Shown here: positions 7,728-18,301 of the stretch, one piece after another
Layout of the letters: each line of letters begins with the position of its first letter
How positions within the stretch are numbered: the first letter of the stretch is position 1
Source: an uncultured Erysipelotrichaceae bacterium
Lineage (GTDB): Bacteria; Bacillota_I; Bacilli_A; Erysipelotrichales; Erysipelotrichaceae
Length of the DNA stretch: 35,222 nucleotides
Assembly: GCA_902766005.1 (NCBI GenBank)
Contig: CACXCB010000037.1
Location: forward strand, 1-35,222
Reading direction: 5' to 3'
Position numbers and translations under genes: made by a program
The notes under the pieces: generated by a model
Database searches by the model: none
The model's input: the letters and a program-made list of their open reading frames with translations, nothing else
What the model was told of the DNA's origin: nothing

Positions 7728-8232
7728 ACTTTGTCTTCTTCTTCATTCTTGTGTATTTTCTACCGAGATTGATCTCGAGAAACCGCATCAGAATATCTTT
7801 TGACTCATTGGAAAAATCCAGAACCTTTGTCGTATATTCATCCGGTTTCTTTTCATTTGTGGAATCAACCGTAAAATAGACTTCGACAACATTCTTTAAT
7901 TCTTTATAATCATATGCCCTGACAATCTCCCATGGATAGAATTTGCCGCCGGAAACAAGACCTTCTTCGCCAACCCCGTCTCTGACGATCATATACGCAG
8001 AAACCGCAACAACCATGACTGTTAAACGCGCATAATCCAGAAAGGAATTGTTCGGGACGGTCACAAAAGAAAGAATCGACAGCAATCCGACAATCAAAAA
8101 CAGAATACGGATATATGACCACTGCTGGTCCTGGATCATTACCCTTCCGCGGTTTTTAAACCACCTGAACAGCATGAGCACGGAAAGAATGGAAAAGGAA
8201 ACAATCAGAATAATATTCATCGTATCAGACAT
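7726..8232 (-). CDS. Small membrane protein, possibly DUF5673-like
   Basis: The function is unknown. The 168-residue protein has three hydrophobic segments (about 5-23, 40-60 and 68-84) followed by a soluble tail. The tail begins GLVSGGKFYPWEIVRAYDY, a pattern reminiscent of the DUF5673 C-terminal domain and of PH-like tails in small Gram-positive membrane proteins, and it ends with a basic stretch (RMKKKTK). The start is the ATG at 8232, eight bases after GGAGG; an in-frame TTG at 8247 lies ahead of that site and is unlikely. It is monocistronic, with its own promoter and terminator, next to but separate from the NAD operon. No operon partner hints at a role. Confidence 0.75.
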   Translation of the reverse strand: MSDTMNIILIVSFSILSVLMLFRWFKNRGRVMIQDQQWSYIRILFLIVGLLSILSFVTVPNNSFLDYARLTVMVVAVSAYMIVRDGVGEEGLVSGGKFYPWEIVRAYDYKELKNVVEVYFTVDSTNEKKPDEYTTKVLDFSNESKDILMRFLEINLGRKYTRMKKKTK

Positions 8233-8264
8233 ACAAATAACCTCCAAACATCTTGCAATGCAAT

Positions 8265-8273
8265 ATTATAACA
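8265..8273 (-). promoter_or_regulatory. Extended -10 promoter for the small membrane protein gene
   Basis: The minus strand reads TGT followed by TATAAT (8265-8270), an extended -10 element, about 33 bases ahead of the ATG at 8232. No good -35 box is seen at 17 bases, as is common for extended -10 promoters. Confidence 0.6.
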
Positions 8274-8282
8274 TCTCAAATC

Positions 8283-8311
8283 TTGTTTTCACCACTGAAA
8301 CATACTAAAAT
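8283..8311 (+). promoter_or_regulatory. Promoter for the Cof-type HAD gene
   Basis: TTGTTT (8283-8288), a 17-base spacer and TAAAAT (8306-8311) precede the ATG at 8319 by only seven bases. Transcription would start at or beside the start codon. The divergent promoter of the membrane protein gene lies close by. Confidence 0.55.
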
Positions 8312-8318
8312 TATCACC

Positions 8319-9140
8319 ATGTACGAACAAATTCGATTATTTGCTACAGATTTGGATGATACTCTGCTGGTAAACGGTAAGCTTACCCCCAAAGGAAAAG
8401 AAGCTTTGATCCGCTTGCGTCAGAAAGGCATCATCGTTGTGATTGCCTCGGGAAGACCTTTTTACAGTATCCGCAGGATTATTCCCGATGAAGCATATGA
8501 TTATGCATGTTGTTACAACGGCCAGGATATATTCCAGGCTTCTACAGGCAGACATATCCTTTCCCCCTGCCTTTCAGGAGAAGAAAAGGCATATCTTCTT
8601 TCTCTTTTAAAAAAATATGATGTTTTCGCAAATGCAAGTGATGAAAAAGAATCCTATTATTTTTGTGATCAAAAGCATAAATTTTACCGTTTTGCCTACA
8701 CCTCTGCCAGAAACATGCTCCACCTGTTTTTACGCAGGCATTCCTATCCGAAAACCATTCGCACGGATTATTCAATGGTTATGGACATCGATTGTGCCAA
8801 GATCTGTTTTGCCGGTTTTCCTTTTATTCTCAAAACCATACAGAAGCAGCTGGACGAACGCTTCATCTCTTTCTTTGTTAACCCATGCTGGCTGGAAGTA
8901 CAGAAAAAAGGTATCACGAAAGGAAATGCCCTGCAGACGGTTATGCAGATGGAAAACATCTTACCATCAGAAGCAATCGCCGCCGGTGACGGAGAAAACG
9001 ATATTTCTCTTCTTGATGCTTGCCAATTCGGCATCGCCTTGGCCAATGCCATGCCGAAACTGCAGAAAACAGCCAATATACACATTGGCTTCTCCCATCT
9101 GGAAAGCTTGCCGAAGTGGATTGAAAAAAACCTCTTATGA
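8319..9140 (+). CDS. Cof-type HAD phosphatase
   Basis: This 273-residue protein belongs to the Cof/YidA-type IIB HAD family, which dephosphorylates small phosphorylated metabolites such as sugar phosphates or cofactors. All four HAD motifs are visible: DLDDTLL near the N-terminus, IASGRPF, the lysine in TKGNAL, and GDGENDISLL. A large cap domain lies between motifs II and III. The substrate is not predictable. The start is the ATG at 8319, which places motif I at the usual distance; a TTG 66 bases earlier would add unrelated residues. There is no Shine-Dalgarno before the ATG. It is monocistronic and one of few plus-strand genes. Confidence 0.88.
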   Translation: MYEQIRLFATDLDDTLLVNGKLTPKGKEALIRLRQKGIIVVIASGRPFYSIRRIIPDEAYDYACCYNGQDIFQASTGRHILSPCLSGEEKAYLLSLLKKYDVFANASDEKESYYFCDQKHKFYRFAYTSARNMLHLFLRRHSYPKTIRTDYSMVMDIDCAKICFAGFPFILKTIQKQLDERFISFFVNPCWLEVQKKGITKGNALQTVMQMENILPSEAIAAGDGENDISLLDACQFGIALANAMPKLQKTANIHIGFSHLESLPKWIEKNLL

Positions 9141-9148
9141 GGTTTTTT
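9125..9148. terminator. Bidirectional terminator between convergent genes
   Basis: A perfect 10-bp stem (9125-9134 with 9139-9148) with a four-base loop is flanked by A-runs on one side and T-runs on the other, so it can end both the HAD gene (plus) and the amidohydrolase gene (minus). The HAD stop codon lies inside the hairpin. Confidence 0.92.
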
Positions 9149-10286
9149 AAATTCTTATGCCATCAATAAACACTGCTTCAATTTCGGATTCCAGTGTGAA
9201 CGGATTACCTTTACAGATCACAAGATCTGCATCTTTTCCCGTCTCAATCGAGCCGACTCTGTCTGCAATACCCAGATGTTCAGCAGGATTCAAAGTAATG
9301 GCTTTTAAAGCTTCATATGGATCCATACCGCCTTTGACTGCCATACCGGCAATTAACGGAAGATGCTCCTGCGGAGAGAATGGAGAATCGGTAATAATGG
9401 ATACATGACATCCTCTTTCTGCCAGGATTCCGGCAGTTGTCCATGATTTGTTCTGCAGTTCAAATTTGGAAGCATGTGATAAAGTCGGCCCTACAGCCAT
9501 CGGATACTGTTTGTTTCTTTCCAGAACATCAGCAATCAAGTGCCCTTCCGTCACATGTTCGATCGTCAGTTTCAGATCAAACTCCTTTGCGATGCGGATA
9601 GCGGTAATGATGTCATTTGCCTGATGGGCATGAATTTTCATTGGGATTTCCTTTTTCATGACCGGGATCATGGCCTCATATTTCATATTGTAGGCAGGTT
9701 TGCGCAACGGATCATCTCCTGCTGCTTCTTTTCTGGCCATGTAATCCAGCGTGGCATACATCATCTCACGCATCCTGGCAGCAGTGGACATTCTTGCACT
9801 GATTCCCTTGTCTTTGTAGCAGCGCTTCGGATTTTCCCCCAGTGCCCCTTTCATGGCAACTGGATCCTTGACAATCATATCATCGGCACAGATGCCGTGT
9901 GTCTTGATCGCAATCCATGTACCGCCGATCGCATTAGCGCTGCCAGGCCCTGTAGCCACACAGGTAACACCTGCTTTTGCTGCCATCGCAACAGAGGGAT
10001 CCAGCGGGTTTAAGCTGTCAATTGCACGTAATTGCGGTGTGCAGTAATCCGACATTTCATTATAATCGATTCCTTCGTATCCGATACCCCATCCGGACAG
10101 GCCAAGATGACTGTGCGCATCGATAAATCCGGGATAAATGTTTCTTCCCATGGCATCAAATACTTCTCCTTCAGCTGCAAGGTCTTTACCGACAGCGGCA
10201 ATCTTTCCGTTTTTTACAAGAATGTCTGAAATGAATGGTTCTTTATGGATAATATCATGAATCAATCCGTTTTTAATTATCAGCAT
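9147..10286 (-). CDS. Amidohydrolase family protein (imidazolonepropionase-like)
   Basis: This is a 379-residue metal-dependent amidohydrolase of the COG1228 type. It has the small beta-sandwich opening (MLIIKNGLIHD), the first metal pair H58 and H60 in FIDAHSHLG, later metal histidines in IHAHQAND and IEHVTEGH, and the catalytic Asp in IITDSP. The C-terminal NPAEHLGI and GSIETGKDADLVI blocks are typical of the superfamily. The substrate is unknown; relatives act on cyclic amides, dipeptides or deaminate purines. The start is the ATG at 10286, five bases after GGAGGA; an in-frame ATG at 10301 precedes that site. It is monocistronic; I found no convincing promoter in the 83 bases upstream. Confidence 0.85.
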   Translation of the reverse strand: MLIIKNGLIHDIIHKEPFISDILVKNGKIAAVGKDLAAEGEVFDAMGRNIYPGFIDAHSHLGLSGWGIGYEGIDYNEMSDYCTPQLRAIDSLNPLDPSVAMAAKAGVTCVATGPGSANAIGGTWIAIKTHGICADDMIVKDPVAMKGALGENPKRCYKDKGISARMSTAARMREMMYATLDYMARKEAAGDDPLRKPAYNMKYEAMIPVMKKEIPMKIHAHQANDIITAIRIAKEFDLKLTIEHVTEGHLIADVLERNKQYPMAVGPTLSHASKFELQNKSWTTAGILAERGCHVSIITDSPFSPQEHLPLIAGMAVKGGMDPYEALKAITLNPAEHLGIADRVGSIETGKDADLVICKGNPFTLESEIEAVFIDGIRI

Positions 10287-10369
10287 AGTATTCCTCCGCA
10301 TTCATTTTACTACAGTTTTACACAATGCGAAACTTGCACACACCGTTTGTACAATTGCAGAAATATGCA

Positions 10370-10798
10370 TCAAGAATCTCTTTGTTTCAGAAGCCAAAGA
10401 GTCTTTTGATCTTTTTCACCGTTAAAATACTTCTGCAGCACTTTCTGAAATATCTCATTATGCGGATCAGCAGCCGCAAATAAAGTCATGCAGCTTTTCA
10501 GCTTCAGATGATCCGGATAACCCATGACCTTTTCCGCATCATTCGTGTCAATCTCCAAAAGTGCAGAACTGATTTCCAAAAGCCTTGGTCCTAATACCGG
10601 ATCGGCAAGGTATTGTTTGGCCTCGTTGATATTGCTGATACCGTAATAATCCGCCATGCCGCTTCTGCCGAGTCCTTTTAATTGCGGAAAAATATACCAC
10701 ATCCAGTGTGAATCCTTTCTTCCGTTTTGTATTTCCCTTAAAGCTGTTTTATAGTCTTTTTCTTGTGCTTTGTGAAATTTCTCTAAATGATTCTGCAT
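10370..10798 (-). CDS. DUF1810 family protein
   Basis: This 142-residue cytoplasmic protein matches the DUF1810 (COG5579) pattern: an N-terminal LEKFHKAQ, then HWMWYIFPQLKGLG, YGISNINEAKQYL, and DPVLGPRLLEI. The core family motif is the HWMW-IFPQ block. The length is normal for the family. No enzymatic role is established and nothing nearby suggests one. AGGTGG lies eight bases before the ATG. It has a strong promoter of its own. Confidence 0.88.
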   Translation of the reverse strand: MQNHLEKFHKAQEKDYKTALREIQNGRKDSHWMWYIFPQLKGLGRSGMADYYGISNINEAKQYLADPVLGPRLLEISSALLEIDTNDAEKVMGYPDHLKLKSCMTLFAAADPHNEIFQKVLQKYFNGEKDQKTLWLLKQRDS

Positions 10799-10852
10799 AA
10801 ATCGCCACCTCTTCTATCCCGTTTTCCCATGGATCAGCTTTCATTTAGTTGT

Positions 10853-10881
10853 ATCATATTACAAGAATCTATCTCATTCAA
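10853..10881 (-). promoter_or_regulatory. Sigma-A promoter of the DUF1810 gene
   Basis: The minus strand reads TTGAAT (10876-10881), a 17-base spacer, TATGAT (10853-10858). The predicted leader to the ATG at 10798 is about 48 bases. Confidence 0.75.
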
Positions 10882-10910
10882 TCTCAATACATAGACAAAA
10901 GTGTTCCATA

Positions 10911-10939
10911 AAGAAAACTTCCGAATCTCTTCGGAAGTT
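10911..10939 (-). terminator. Terminator of the heat-shock operon after clpB
   Basis: A perfect 10-bp stem (10916-10925 with 10930-10939) with a TCTC loop is followed on the minus strand by TTCTTTA. The clpB stop codon overlaps the stem. Confidence 0.85.
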
Positions 10940-13499
10940 AAGACATCATCTTTTTAATATAAACCTGATATCCTTCATCATCGGCATCAACCACGATGGT
11001 CTTGCCGTCAATATCCGGATTCTCAAGAATTGTCCTTGCGACAATGGTTTCGATCTCCCTTTGGATATGACGCTTCATCGGTCTTGCACCAAACATCGGA
11101 TCAACACCGCATTTAATGATACGGTCTTTGGCGGAAGCTGTCACCTCAAGGTAAATATCCTTGGCTGTGAGTCGTTCTTCCAGCTGGTGCAGGAACTTAT
11201 CAGCAATCTTCTTCAGGACATCATCACCAAGTGCATTGAAGACGATGATCTCATCGATACGGTTGATTAATTCCGGCTTGAAGAAATGATTTACTTCATC
11301 CATGTAATGCTTCTGTCTTTCATTCTGATCAGACTCGAAGGCATACTGGCTGCCCAGGTTGGATGTCATGATGATAATCGTGTTCTTGAAATCCACCGTA
11401 ACACCTTTGGAATCGGTAATTCTGCCGTCATCCAGGATCTGTAACAGGATGTTGAAGACATCCGGATGTGCTTTCTCAATTTCATCCAGAAGAACAATGG
11501 AATACGGATTCCTTCTGACCTGTTCTGTTAACTGTCCGCCTTCTTCATAACCTACATATCCCGGAGGAGCACCGATCAATCGGGAAACACTGAACTTCTC
11601 CATGTATTCTGACATGTCGATTCTGACAATCTTGTTTTCATCATCAAACAGCTGCTGGGCAAGCGCTTTGGCAACCTCTGTCTTACCTACACCGGTAGGA
11701 CCTAAGAACAGGAAGGAACCAAGAGGCCTGTTTTCATCCTGAATATTTGCTTTAGATCTCATAATCGCATCAGAAACAAGCTTCAACGCATTGTCCTGTC
11801 CGATAACTCTTTGAGACAGAGCCTGTGGAAGATGGAGAATCTTCTGTCTTTCCGTACTCATCAAACGGCTGACTTCGATGTGGGTCCATCTGGACACGAT
11901 TTTGGCTATCATATCTTCATCGACAGTCTGGCGAATCATGCGTTCCTCGCCTTTCTGTTCGGTTTTGACAACTTTTTCCAAAGAAGGAATTGTCTCATAT
12001 TTCAGCTTTGCAGCTTTTTCATAGTCTGCATCATTCTGCGCCTGAGTCAGATCCAGTTTTGCCTTTTCCAGAAGTTCCTTGGATTTCTTAATAGAATCCA
12101 TCTCTTCCTTTTCCTTTTGCCATTGGGAGAACTTCTGTTCTTTGACTTCATTCAGGTTGGCAAGCTCCTTGCGGATTTCATCCAGCCTTTCAAGGGTTCT
12201 TGGATCATCTTCCTTCTTCAAAGAAGTCTCTTCAATCTGCAAAGTCATGATCTTACGGGAAAGTTCATCCAGCTCTGCGGGCATGGAATCCATTTCCACA
12301 CGGATGCATGCACATGCTTCATCAATTAAGTCAATTGCCTTATCCGGCAGGAAACGGTCTGTAATATAACGATTGGACAGGGTTGCAGCAGCGATAATTG
12401 CCTCGTCCTTGATTTCAACACCATGGTGTGATTCAAATCTGTCTTTCAAACCTCTGAGAATACTGATTGTATCTTCGACCGTCGGTTCATTAACCATGAT
12501 TTTTTGGAATCTTCTTTCCAATGCTCTGTCTTTTTCAATATATTTGCGATATTCATCGAAAGTTGTGGCACCAATGCACTTCAGTTCACCACGTGCAAGC
12601 ATCGGTTTCAAAAGGTTTGCGGCATCCATGGAACCTTCCGTCTTGCCTGCACCGACAAGATTATGCAGCTCGTCAATAAACAGAATGACACCGCCATCAG
12701 CCTGCTGCACCTGTTTTAAGACGCCTTTCAGCCTTTCTTCAAACTCGCCGCGGTATTTTGCTCCGGCAATCATTGCCCCCATGTCGAGTTCAATCAGTTT
12801 CTTGTCCTTTAATCCAAGCGGAACGTCGTTATTCATAATACGCCATGCAAGGCCTTCAACAATTGCCGTTTTACCGACACCCGGTTCACCGATCAGGACA
12901 GGGTTGTTTTTGGTCTTACGGGAAAGGATTTCGATGACCCTGCGGATTTCATCATCTCTGCCGATGACAGGATCTATTTTCCCGTCTTTTACTTCCTGGA
13001 CAAGATCATGTCCGTACTTGCTTAAAGCATCAAGCTGGCTCTCATTTGTCTTTTCATCCATCTTCATGCCACCTCTTCTCTCTTCTTCTGCTTTTTCAAC
13101 CATTCTCTCATTGAAGTTGAAATTGCGCTTCATCTCCCTGATCACTGCAGCATCACTCATCAGCATGCCGATAAAGAATGCAGCAGTGCTCATGTATGTG
13201 TCTCCATGCTTCTTCATATACTGCAAAGCATTTGTGTAACTCTGTGACACATGTCTTGATAATAAAGGCTCACTGCCGGAAGATACACCCGGTAATTTGC
13301 CGACATATCCTCTTACAAAGGCAAGCAATTCATTTTTATTCAGCTTCAGCCGTTCCCAAATGCCATCTAGACCACTGTCTTCGAGCATGGCCTCCAGGAT
13401 ATGCTCAACGGTTAATTCACTGTTACGATTCTGTTGTGCTTTTGTCAAAGCTGCTACGATAATTGCCTGCAGCTGTTCTGTCATGTTTTCAATATTCAT
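10938..13499 (-). CDS. clpB: ATP-dependent disaggregase ClpB
   Basis: ClpB is a hexameric AAA+ unfoldase that extracts polypeptides from aggregates together with DnaK-DnaJ-GrpE. The 853-residue protein has the Clp N-terminal double repeat (about 1-140), AAA1 with Walker A GEPGVGKT and Walker B ILFIDELH, a long coiled-coil middle domain (KEDDPRTLERLDEIRKE onward) that distinguishes ClpB from ClpC/ClpA, and AAA2 with GPTGVGKT and IVLLDEIEKAHPDV. No ClpP-binding loop is expected for ClpB. The start is the ATG at 13499, eight bases after GGGAGG; a GTG three codons earlier is inside that site. It is 31 bases after dnaJ, so it is probably the last gene of the HrcA-controlled operon. Confidence 0.98.
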   Translation of the reverse strand: MNIENMTEQLQAIIVAALTKAQQNRNSELTVEHILEAMLEDSGLDGIWERLKLNKNELLAFVRGYVGKLPGVSSGSEPLLSRHVSQSYTNALQYMKKHGDTYMSTAAFFIGMLMSDAAVIREMKRNFNFNERMVEKAEEERRGGMKMDEKTNESQLDALSKYGHDLVQEVKDGKIDPVIGRDDEIRRVIEILSRKTKNNPVLIGEPGVGKTAIVEGLAWRIMNNDVPLGLKDKKLIELDMGAMIAGAKYRGEFEERLKGVLKQVQQADGGVILFIDELHNLVGAGKTEGSMDAANLLKPMLARGELKCIGATTFDEYRKYIEKDRALERRFQKIMVNEPTVEDTISILRGLKDRFESHHGVEIKDEAIIAAATLSNRYITDRFLPDKAIDLIDEACACIRVEMDSMPAELDELSRKIMTLQIEETSLKKEDDPRTLERLDEIRKELANLNEVKEQKFSQWQKEKEEMDSIKKSKELLEKAKLDLTQAQNDADYEKAAKLKYETIPSLEKVVKTEQKGEERMIRQTVDEDMIAKIVSRWTHIEVSRLMSTERQKILHLPQALSQRVIGQDNALKLVSDAIMRSKANIQDENRPLGSFLFLGPTGVGKTEVAKALAQQLFDDENKIVRIDMSEYMEKFSVSRLIGAPPGYVGYEEGGQLTEQVRRNPYSIVLLDEIEKAHPDVFNILLQILDDGRITDSKGVTVDFKNTIIIMTSNLGSQYAFESDQNERQKHYMDEVNHFFKPELINRIDEIIVFNALGDDVLKKIADKFLHQLEERLTAKDIYLEVTASAKDRIIKCGVDPMFGARPMKRHIQREIETIVARTILENPDIDGKTIVVDADDEGYQVYIKKMMS

Positions 13500-13530
13500 C
13501 CCTTCCACCTCCCTTCATGAGATAGATGTA

Positions 13531-14670
13531 TTATGAGAATTGATCCTTGAATTTTTCCCAAATAGATTCTTTGCCGGAATTCTTCTGCAGCTTCTGCAAT
13601 TCCTTATATAATTCTTTCTCTCTGTTAGTGAGCTTGGTATCCACCTTGACTCTGACGGTACAGATTTGATCTCCCTGCTTACCACCGCGCAAGTCCACAA
13701 CACCTTTGCCTCTGAGGCGTAATTTTGCGCCATCCTGTGTTCCGGCTGGAATCTTCATGGATACATCCCCATAAATTGTAGGAATATCTACGCTTGTACC
13801 AATTGTTGCATCAACTGCAGAAATCGGGATCTCCAAAAGGATGTCTTTGCCGCTTCTTTCAAACTTGTCATGGGGAAGGACATTGATTTCGATAAACAGG
13901 TCCCCGTTCGGGCCTCCGTTTGTGCCTCTTTCACCTTTGCCGGAGACTCTCAACTGCTGGCCTGTCGAGATGCCTGCAGGAATCTTGACATCTACGCTGA
14001 CACGCTTATTGATATATCCTTTGCCGGTACAATGCGGACAGATCTTTTTGATCTTCTTGCCTGTACCGCGGCAATCCGGACATACGCCTTGTGTCTGGAA
14101 GACACCGAAAGCTGTCCTCTGCTGGGTAATGACTGTTCCTGAGCCATGGCATGTCGAACATGTATCGATATCACCCGGTGTAGCCGCACCTGTCCCCTTA
14201 CAATCCGGACACTGCTCGTCTACACTCAGATTAATCGTCTCGGTTTTACCAAAGCAGGCATCCATAAACGAGACATTCATGCGGTAGTAGCGGTCATCCC
14301 CGCGCATCGGTCCGTTATTTCTTCTTGAGCTTCTGGTAGAACCGAAACCGCCCATGCCTCCCATGAAGCTGGAGAAGATATCATTCAAATCCTCGAATCC
14401 ACCGCTTGAAAAGCCGCCGAATCCACCGAATCCGTTTGCTGCACCATCCATGCCGGCAAAACCGAACTGGTCATATGTCTGACGCTTCTGCGGGTCGCTT
14501 AAGACTTCATATGCCTCGTTGATCTCTTTGAATTTCTCTTCTGCGTCTGGTGCTTTATTAATATCCGGATGATACTTTTTGGCAAGGGAGCGATAGGCTT
14601 TCTTAATCTCGTCATCCGAGGCACCTTTCGCAATTCCTAACACTTCATAGTAATCTCTTTTTTCGGCCAT
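13531..14670 (-). CDS. dnaJ: Chaperone DnaJ (Hsp40)
   Basis: DnaJ stimulates the DnaK ATPase and delivers unfolded clients. The 379-residue protein has the complete class A layout: an N-terminal J domain with HPD (YHPDINKAP), a Gly/Phe-rich region ([11 protein letters not shown]), four CxxCxGxG zinc repeats ([32 protein letters not shown]), and the C-terminal substrate domain. GAGG lies eight bases before the ATG. It is separated from dnaK by 68 bases that hold a stable stem-loop. Confidence 0.98.
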   Translation of the reverse strand: MAEKRDYYEVLGIAKGASDDEIKKAYRSLAKKYHPDINKAPDAEEKFKEINEAYEVLSDPQKRQTYDQFGFAGMDGAANGFGGFGGFSSGGFEDLNDIFSSFMGGMGGFGSTRSSRRNNGPMRGDDRYYRMNVSFMDACFGKTETINLSVDEQCPDCKGTGAATPGDIDTCSTCHGSGTVITQQRTAFGVFQTQGVCPDCRGTGKKIKKICPHCTGKGYINKRVSVDVKIPAGISTGQQLRVSGKGERGTNGGPNGDLFIEINVLPHDKFERSGKDILLEIPISAVDATIGTSVDIPTIYGDVSMKIPAGTQDGAKLRLRGKGVVDLRGGKQGDQICTVRVKVDTKLTNREKELYKELQKLQKNSGKESIWEKFKDQFS

Positions 14671-14703
14671 ATCACATTCCTCTACCTTTCTTCCTTACAG
14701 ATA

Positions 14704-14732
14704 GAATGCGGAATCATACAGGTTCCGCATTC
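14704..14732 (-). other. Intercistronic stem-loop between dnaK and dnaJ
   Basis: A perfect 10-bp stem (14704-14713 with 14723-14732), G+C-rich in its core, with a nine-base loop lies between the dnaK stop and the dnaJ ribosome binding site. No U-run follows, so it is more likely a partial attenuator, an RNase barrier or a processing site that sets the DnaK:DnaJ ratio than a full terminator. Confidence 0.7.
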
Positions 14733-14738
14733 TTCAGC

Positions 14739-17154
<2,416 letters not shown>

Positions 17155-17158
17155 TTTC

Positions 17159-18175
17159 TCATCCTCCTGTTTCATACATTTTTTCAATCATGCTCGCAAC
17201 ATAGCCAAGCATGGAGATGACCTGCTCGTAATCCATACGGCTCGGACCGATGACCATCAGTTCTCCGGATTCATGCTCATTGACTTTAAACTTTGATCTG
17301 ACCACTGCCAAGTCATTGATCCATGTCAGCTCTGTACCTTTCTGTGTCGTAACGGCTAAGGCATTTTCATCAGTCTTTATCCGCTTCCACATATTGGAAT
17401 CATCGAACATCATCATCAGTTTTTTCAGCTTATTGATGTCTTCAAATTCAGGCTGATAAAGAACCCTGTCCTTCCCGGAAAAATACACATTTTCCGAAGC
17501 AAATTTTACGAAGGCTTTTACAAATGCCGCAAACAGCAGATCGTGTCTTTGCACCACGCTTGTTAACAGAGGCTTGATTTCCTCCATCTTGTCAGCCAGC
17601 TCGTTAATCGGAACACCTTTCAGTTTCTGGTTCAAAATATCCGTACATGTTTCAATATCCGAGAACGGAACATCTTCATCAAAACGGAAATTCTTTGTTT
17701 CCGTATGTCCGGTGTTGGTGATAAACACGCATACAGCCCTTCTTTCATCTACCGCAAACAGCTTGATATGTTCAAGTTTTTGTGTGCTGGAATCCGGACC
17801 GATAGCCCCGGCTGTCATATTCGTCATTTCCGAAAGGATACGGCAGCTTTGATGAACAGCTTCTTCAATATTCAGGGAAGTCGTATCAAATGCCGAACGA
17901 ATTGCAACTTCCATTCTCTTGTCTATGTTTGAACCTTTTAAAAGGTTTTCACAATAGAACTTGTATCCGAGCGTACTCGGTATTCTGCCGCTGGAAGTAT
18001 GTGTCTTTTCCAGATACCCCATTTCTTCCAGTACCTGCATGTCATTGCGAATCGTAGCGCTTGAATATGGCAGGTGGTATTTTTTCTGCAGTGCTTTAGA
18101 GCCTACAGGTTCTGCTGTTTTAATAAATTCATCCACAATCGCTTTGAATATCTCGATTCTTCTGGGTGTCAACAT
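17159..18175 (-). CDS. hrcA: Heat-inducible transcription repressor HrcA
   Basis: HrcA represses class I heat-shock genes by binding CIRCE and is kept active by GroEL in known systems. The 338-residue protein has an N-terminal winged helix (RRIEIFKAIVDEF, then GSKAL and the recognition helix YSSATIRNDM), a GAF-like middle region and a C-terminal dimerisation part (MVIGPSRMDYEQVISML). The start is the ATG at 18175, five bases after AAGGAGGTG; a GTG seven codons earlier lies within the CIRCE arm. First gene of the operon, autoregulated through the adjacent CIRCE-like sites. Confidence 0.97.
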   Translation of the reverse strand: MLTPRRIEIFKAIVDEFIKTAEPVGSKALQKKYHLPYSSATIRNDMQVLEEMGYLEKTHTSSGRIPSTLGYKFYCENLLKGSNIDKRMEVAIRSAFDTTSLNIEEAVHQSCRILSEMTNMTAGAIGPDSSTQKLEHIKLFAVDERRAVCVFITNTGHTETKNFRFDEDVPFSDIETCTDILNQKLKGVPINELADKMEEIKPLLTSVVQRHDLLFAAFVKAFVKFASENVYFSGKDRVLYQPEFEDINKLKKLMMMFDDSNMWKRIKTDENALAVTTQKGTELTWINDLAVVRSKFKVNEHESGELMVIGPSRMDYEQVISMLGYVASMIEKMYETGG

Positions 18176-18189
18176 GTTTCCACCTCCTT

Positions 18190-18216
18190 TTAGCACTCTT
18201 TCCTTTCGCCTGCCAA
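18190..18216 (-). promoter_or_regulatory. CIRCE-like operator, promoter-proximal to hrcA
   Basis: On the minus strand TTGGCAGGC (18208-18216), nine bases, then GAGTGCTAA (18190-18198). The downstream arm matches the CIRCE consensus exactly and the upstream arm matches 6 of 9; the N9 spacing is canonical. It lies downstream of the -10 box and runs into the hrcA ribosome binding site. Confidence 0.8.
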
Positions 18217-18217
18217 T

Positions 18218-18246
18218 ATACTACATCTTACCTTTAGCAATGTCAA
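18218..18246 (-). promoter_or_regulatory. Sigma-A promoter of the hrcA heat-shock operon
   Basis: The minus strand has a perfect TTGACA (18241-18246), a 17-base spacer, and TAGTAT (18218-18223). It is bracketed by two CIRCE-like sites. Confidence 0.9.
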
Positions 18247-18260
18247 GGGCAGAGTGCTAA
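18234..18260 (-). promoter_or_regulatory. CIRCE-like operator overlapping the -35 box
   Basis: On the minus strand TTAGCACTC (18252-18260), nine bases, then CATTGCTAA (18234-18242). The upstream arm is a perfect CIRCE half-site and the downstream arm matches GAGTGCTAA at 7 of 9 positions. The -35 hexamer lies within the element. Confidence 0.8.
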
Positions 18261-18276
18261 AATGTTTGACAAAGAA

Positions 18277-18301
18277 AAACCGGAATTTATTCTTCCGGTT
18301 T
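18277..18301 (-). terminator. Terminator after rsmD
   Basis: A 9-bp stem (18277-18285 with 18293-18301), a seven-base loop and a trailing TTC/TTT run on the minus strand. The stop codon of rsmD lies at the edge of the loop. Confidence 0.85.

Noticed and set aside
12373..13239. A long plus-strand open frame opposite clpB
   Set aside because: It is fully antisense to a certain ClpB gene, rich in Ser and Phe as expected for a mirror frame, and has no ribosome binding site.
18190..18260. A single CIRCE with a 53-base spacer
   Set aside because: Each perfect arm has its own partial partner at the canonical nine-base distance, so two separate CIRCE-like sites explain the sequence better.
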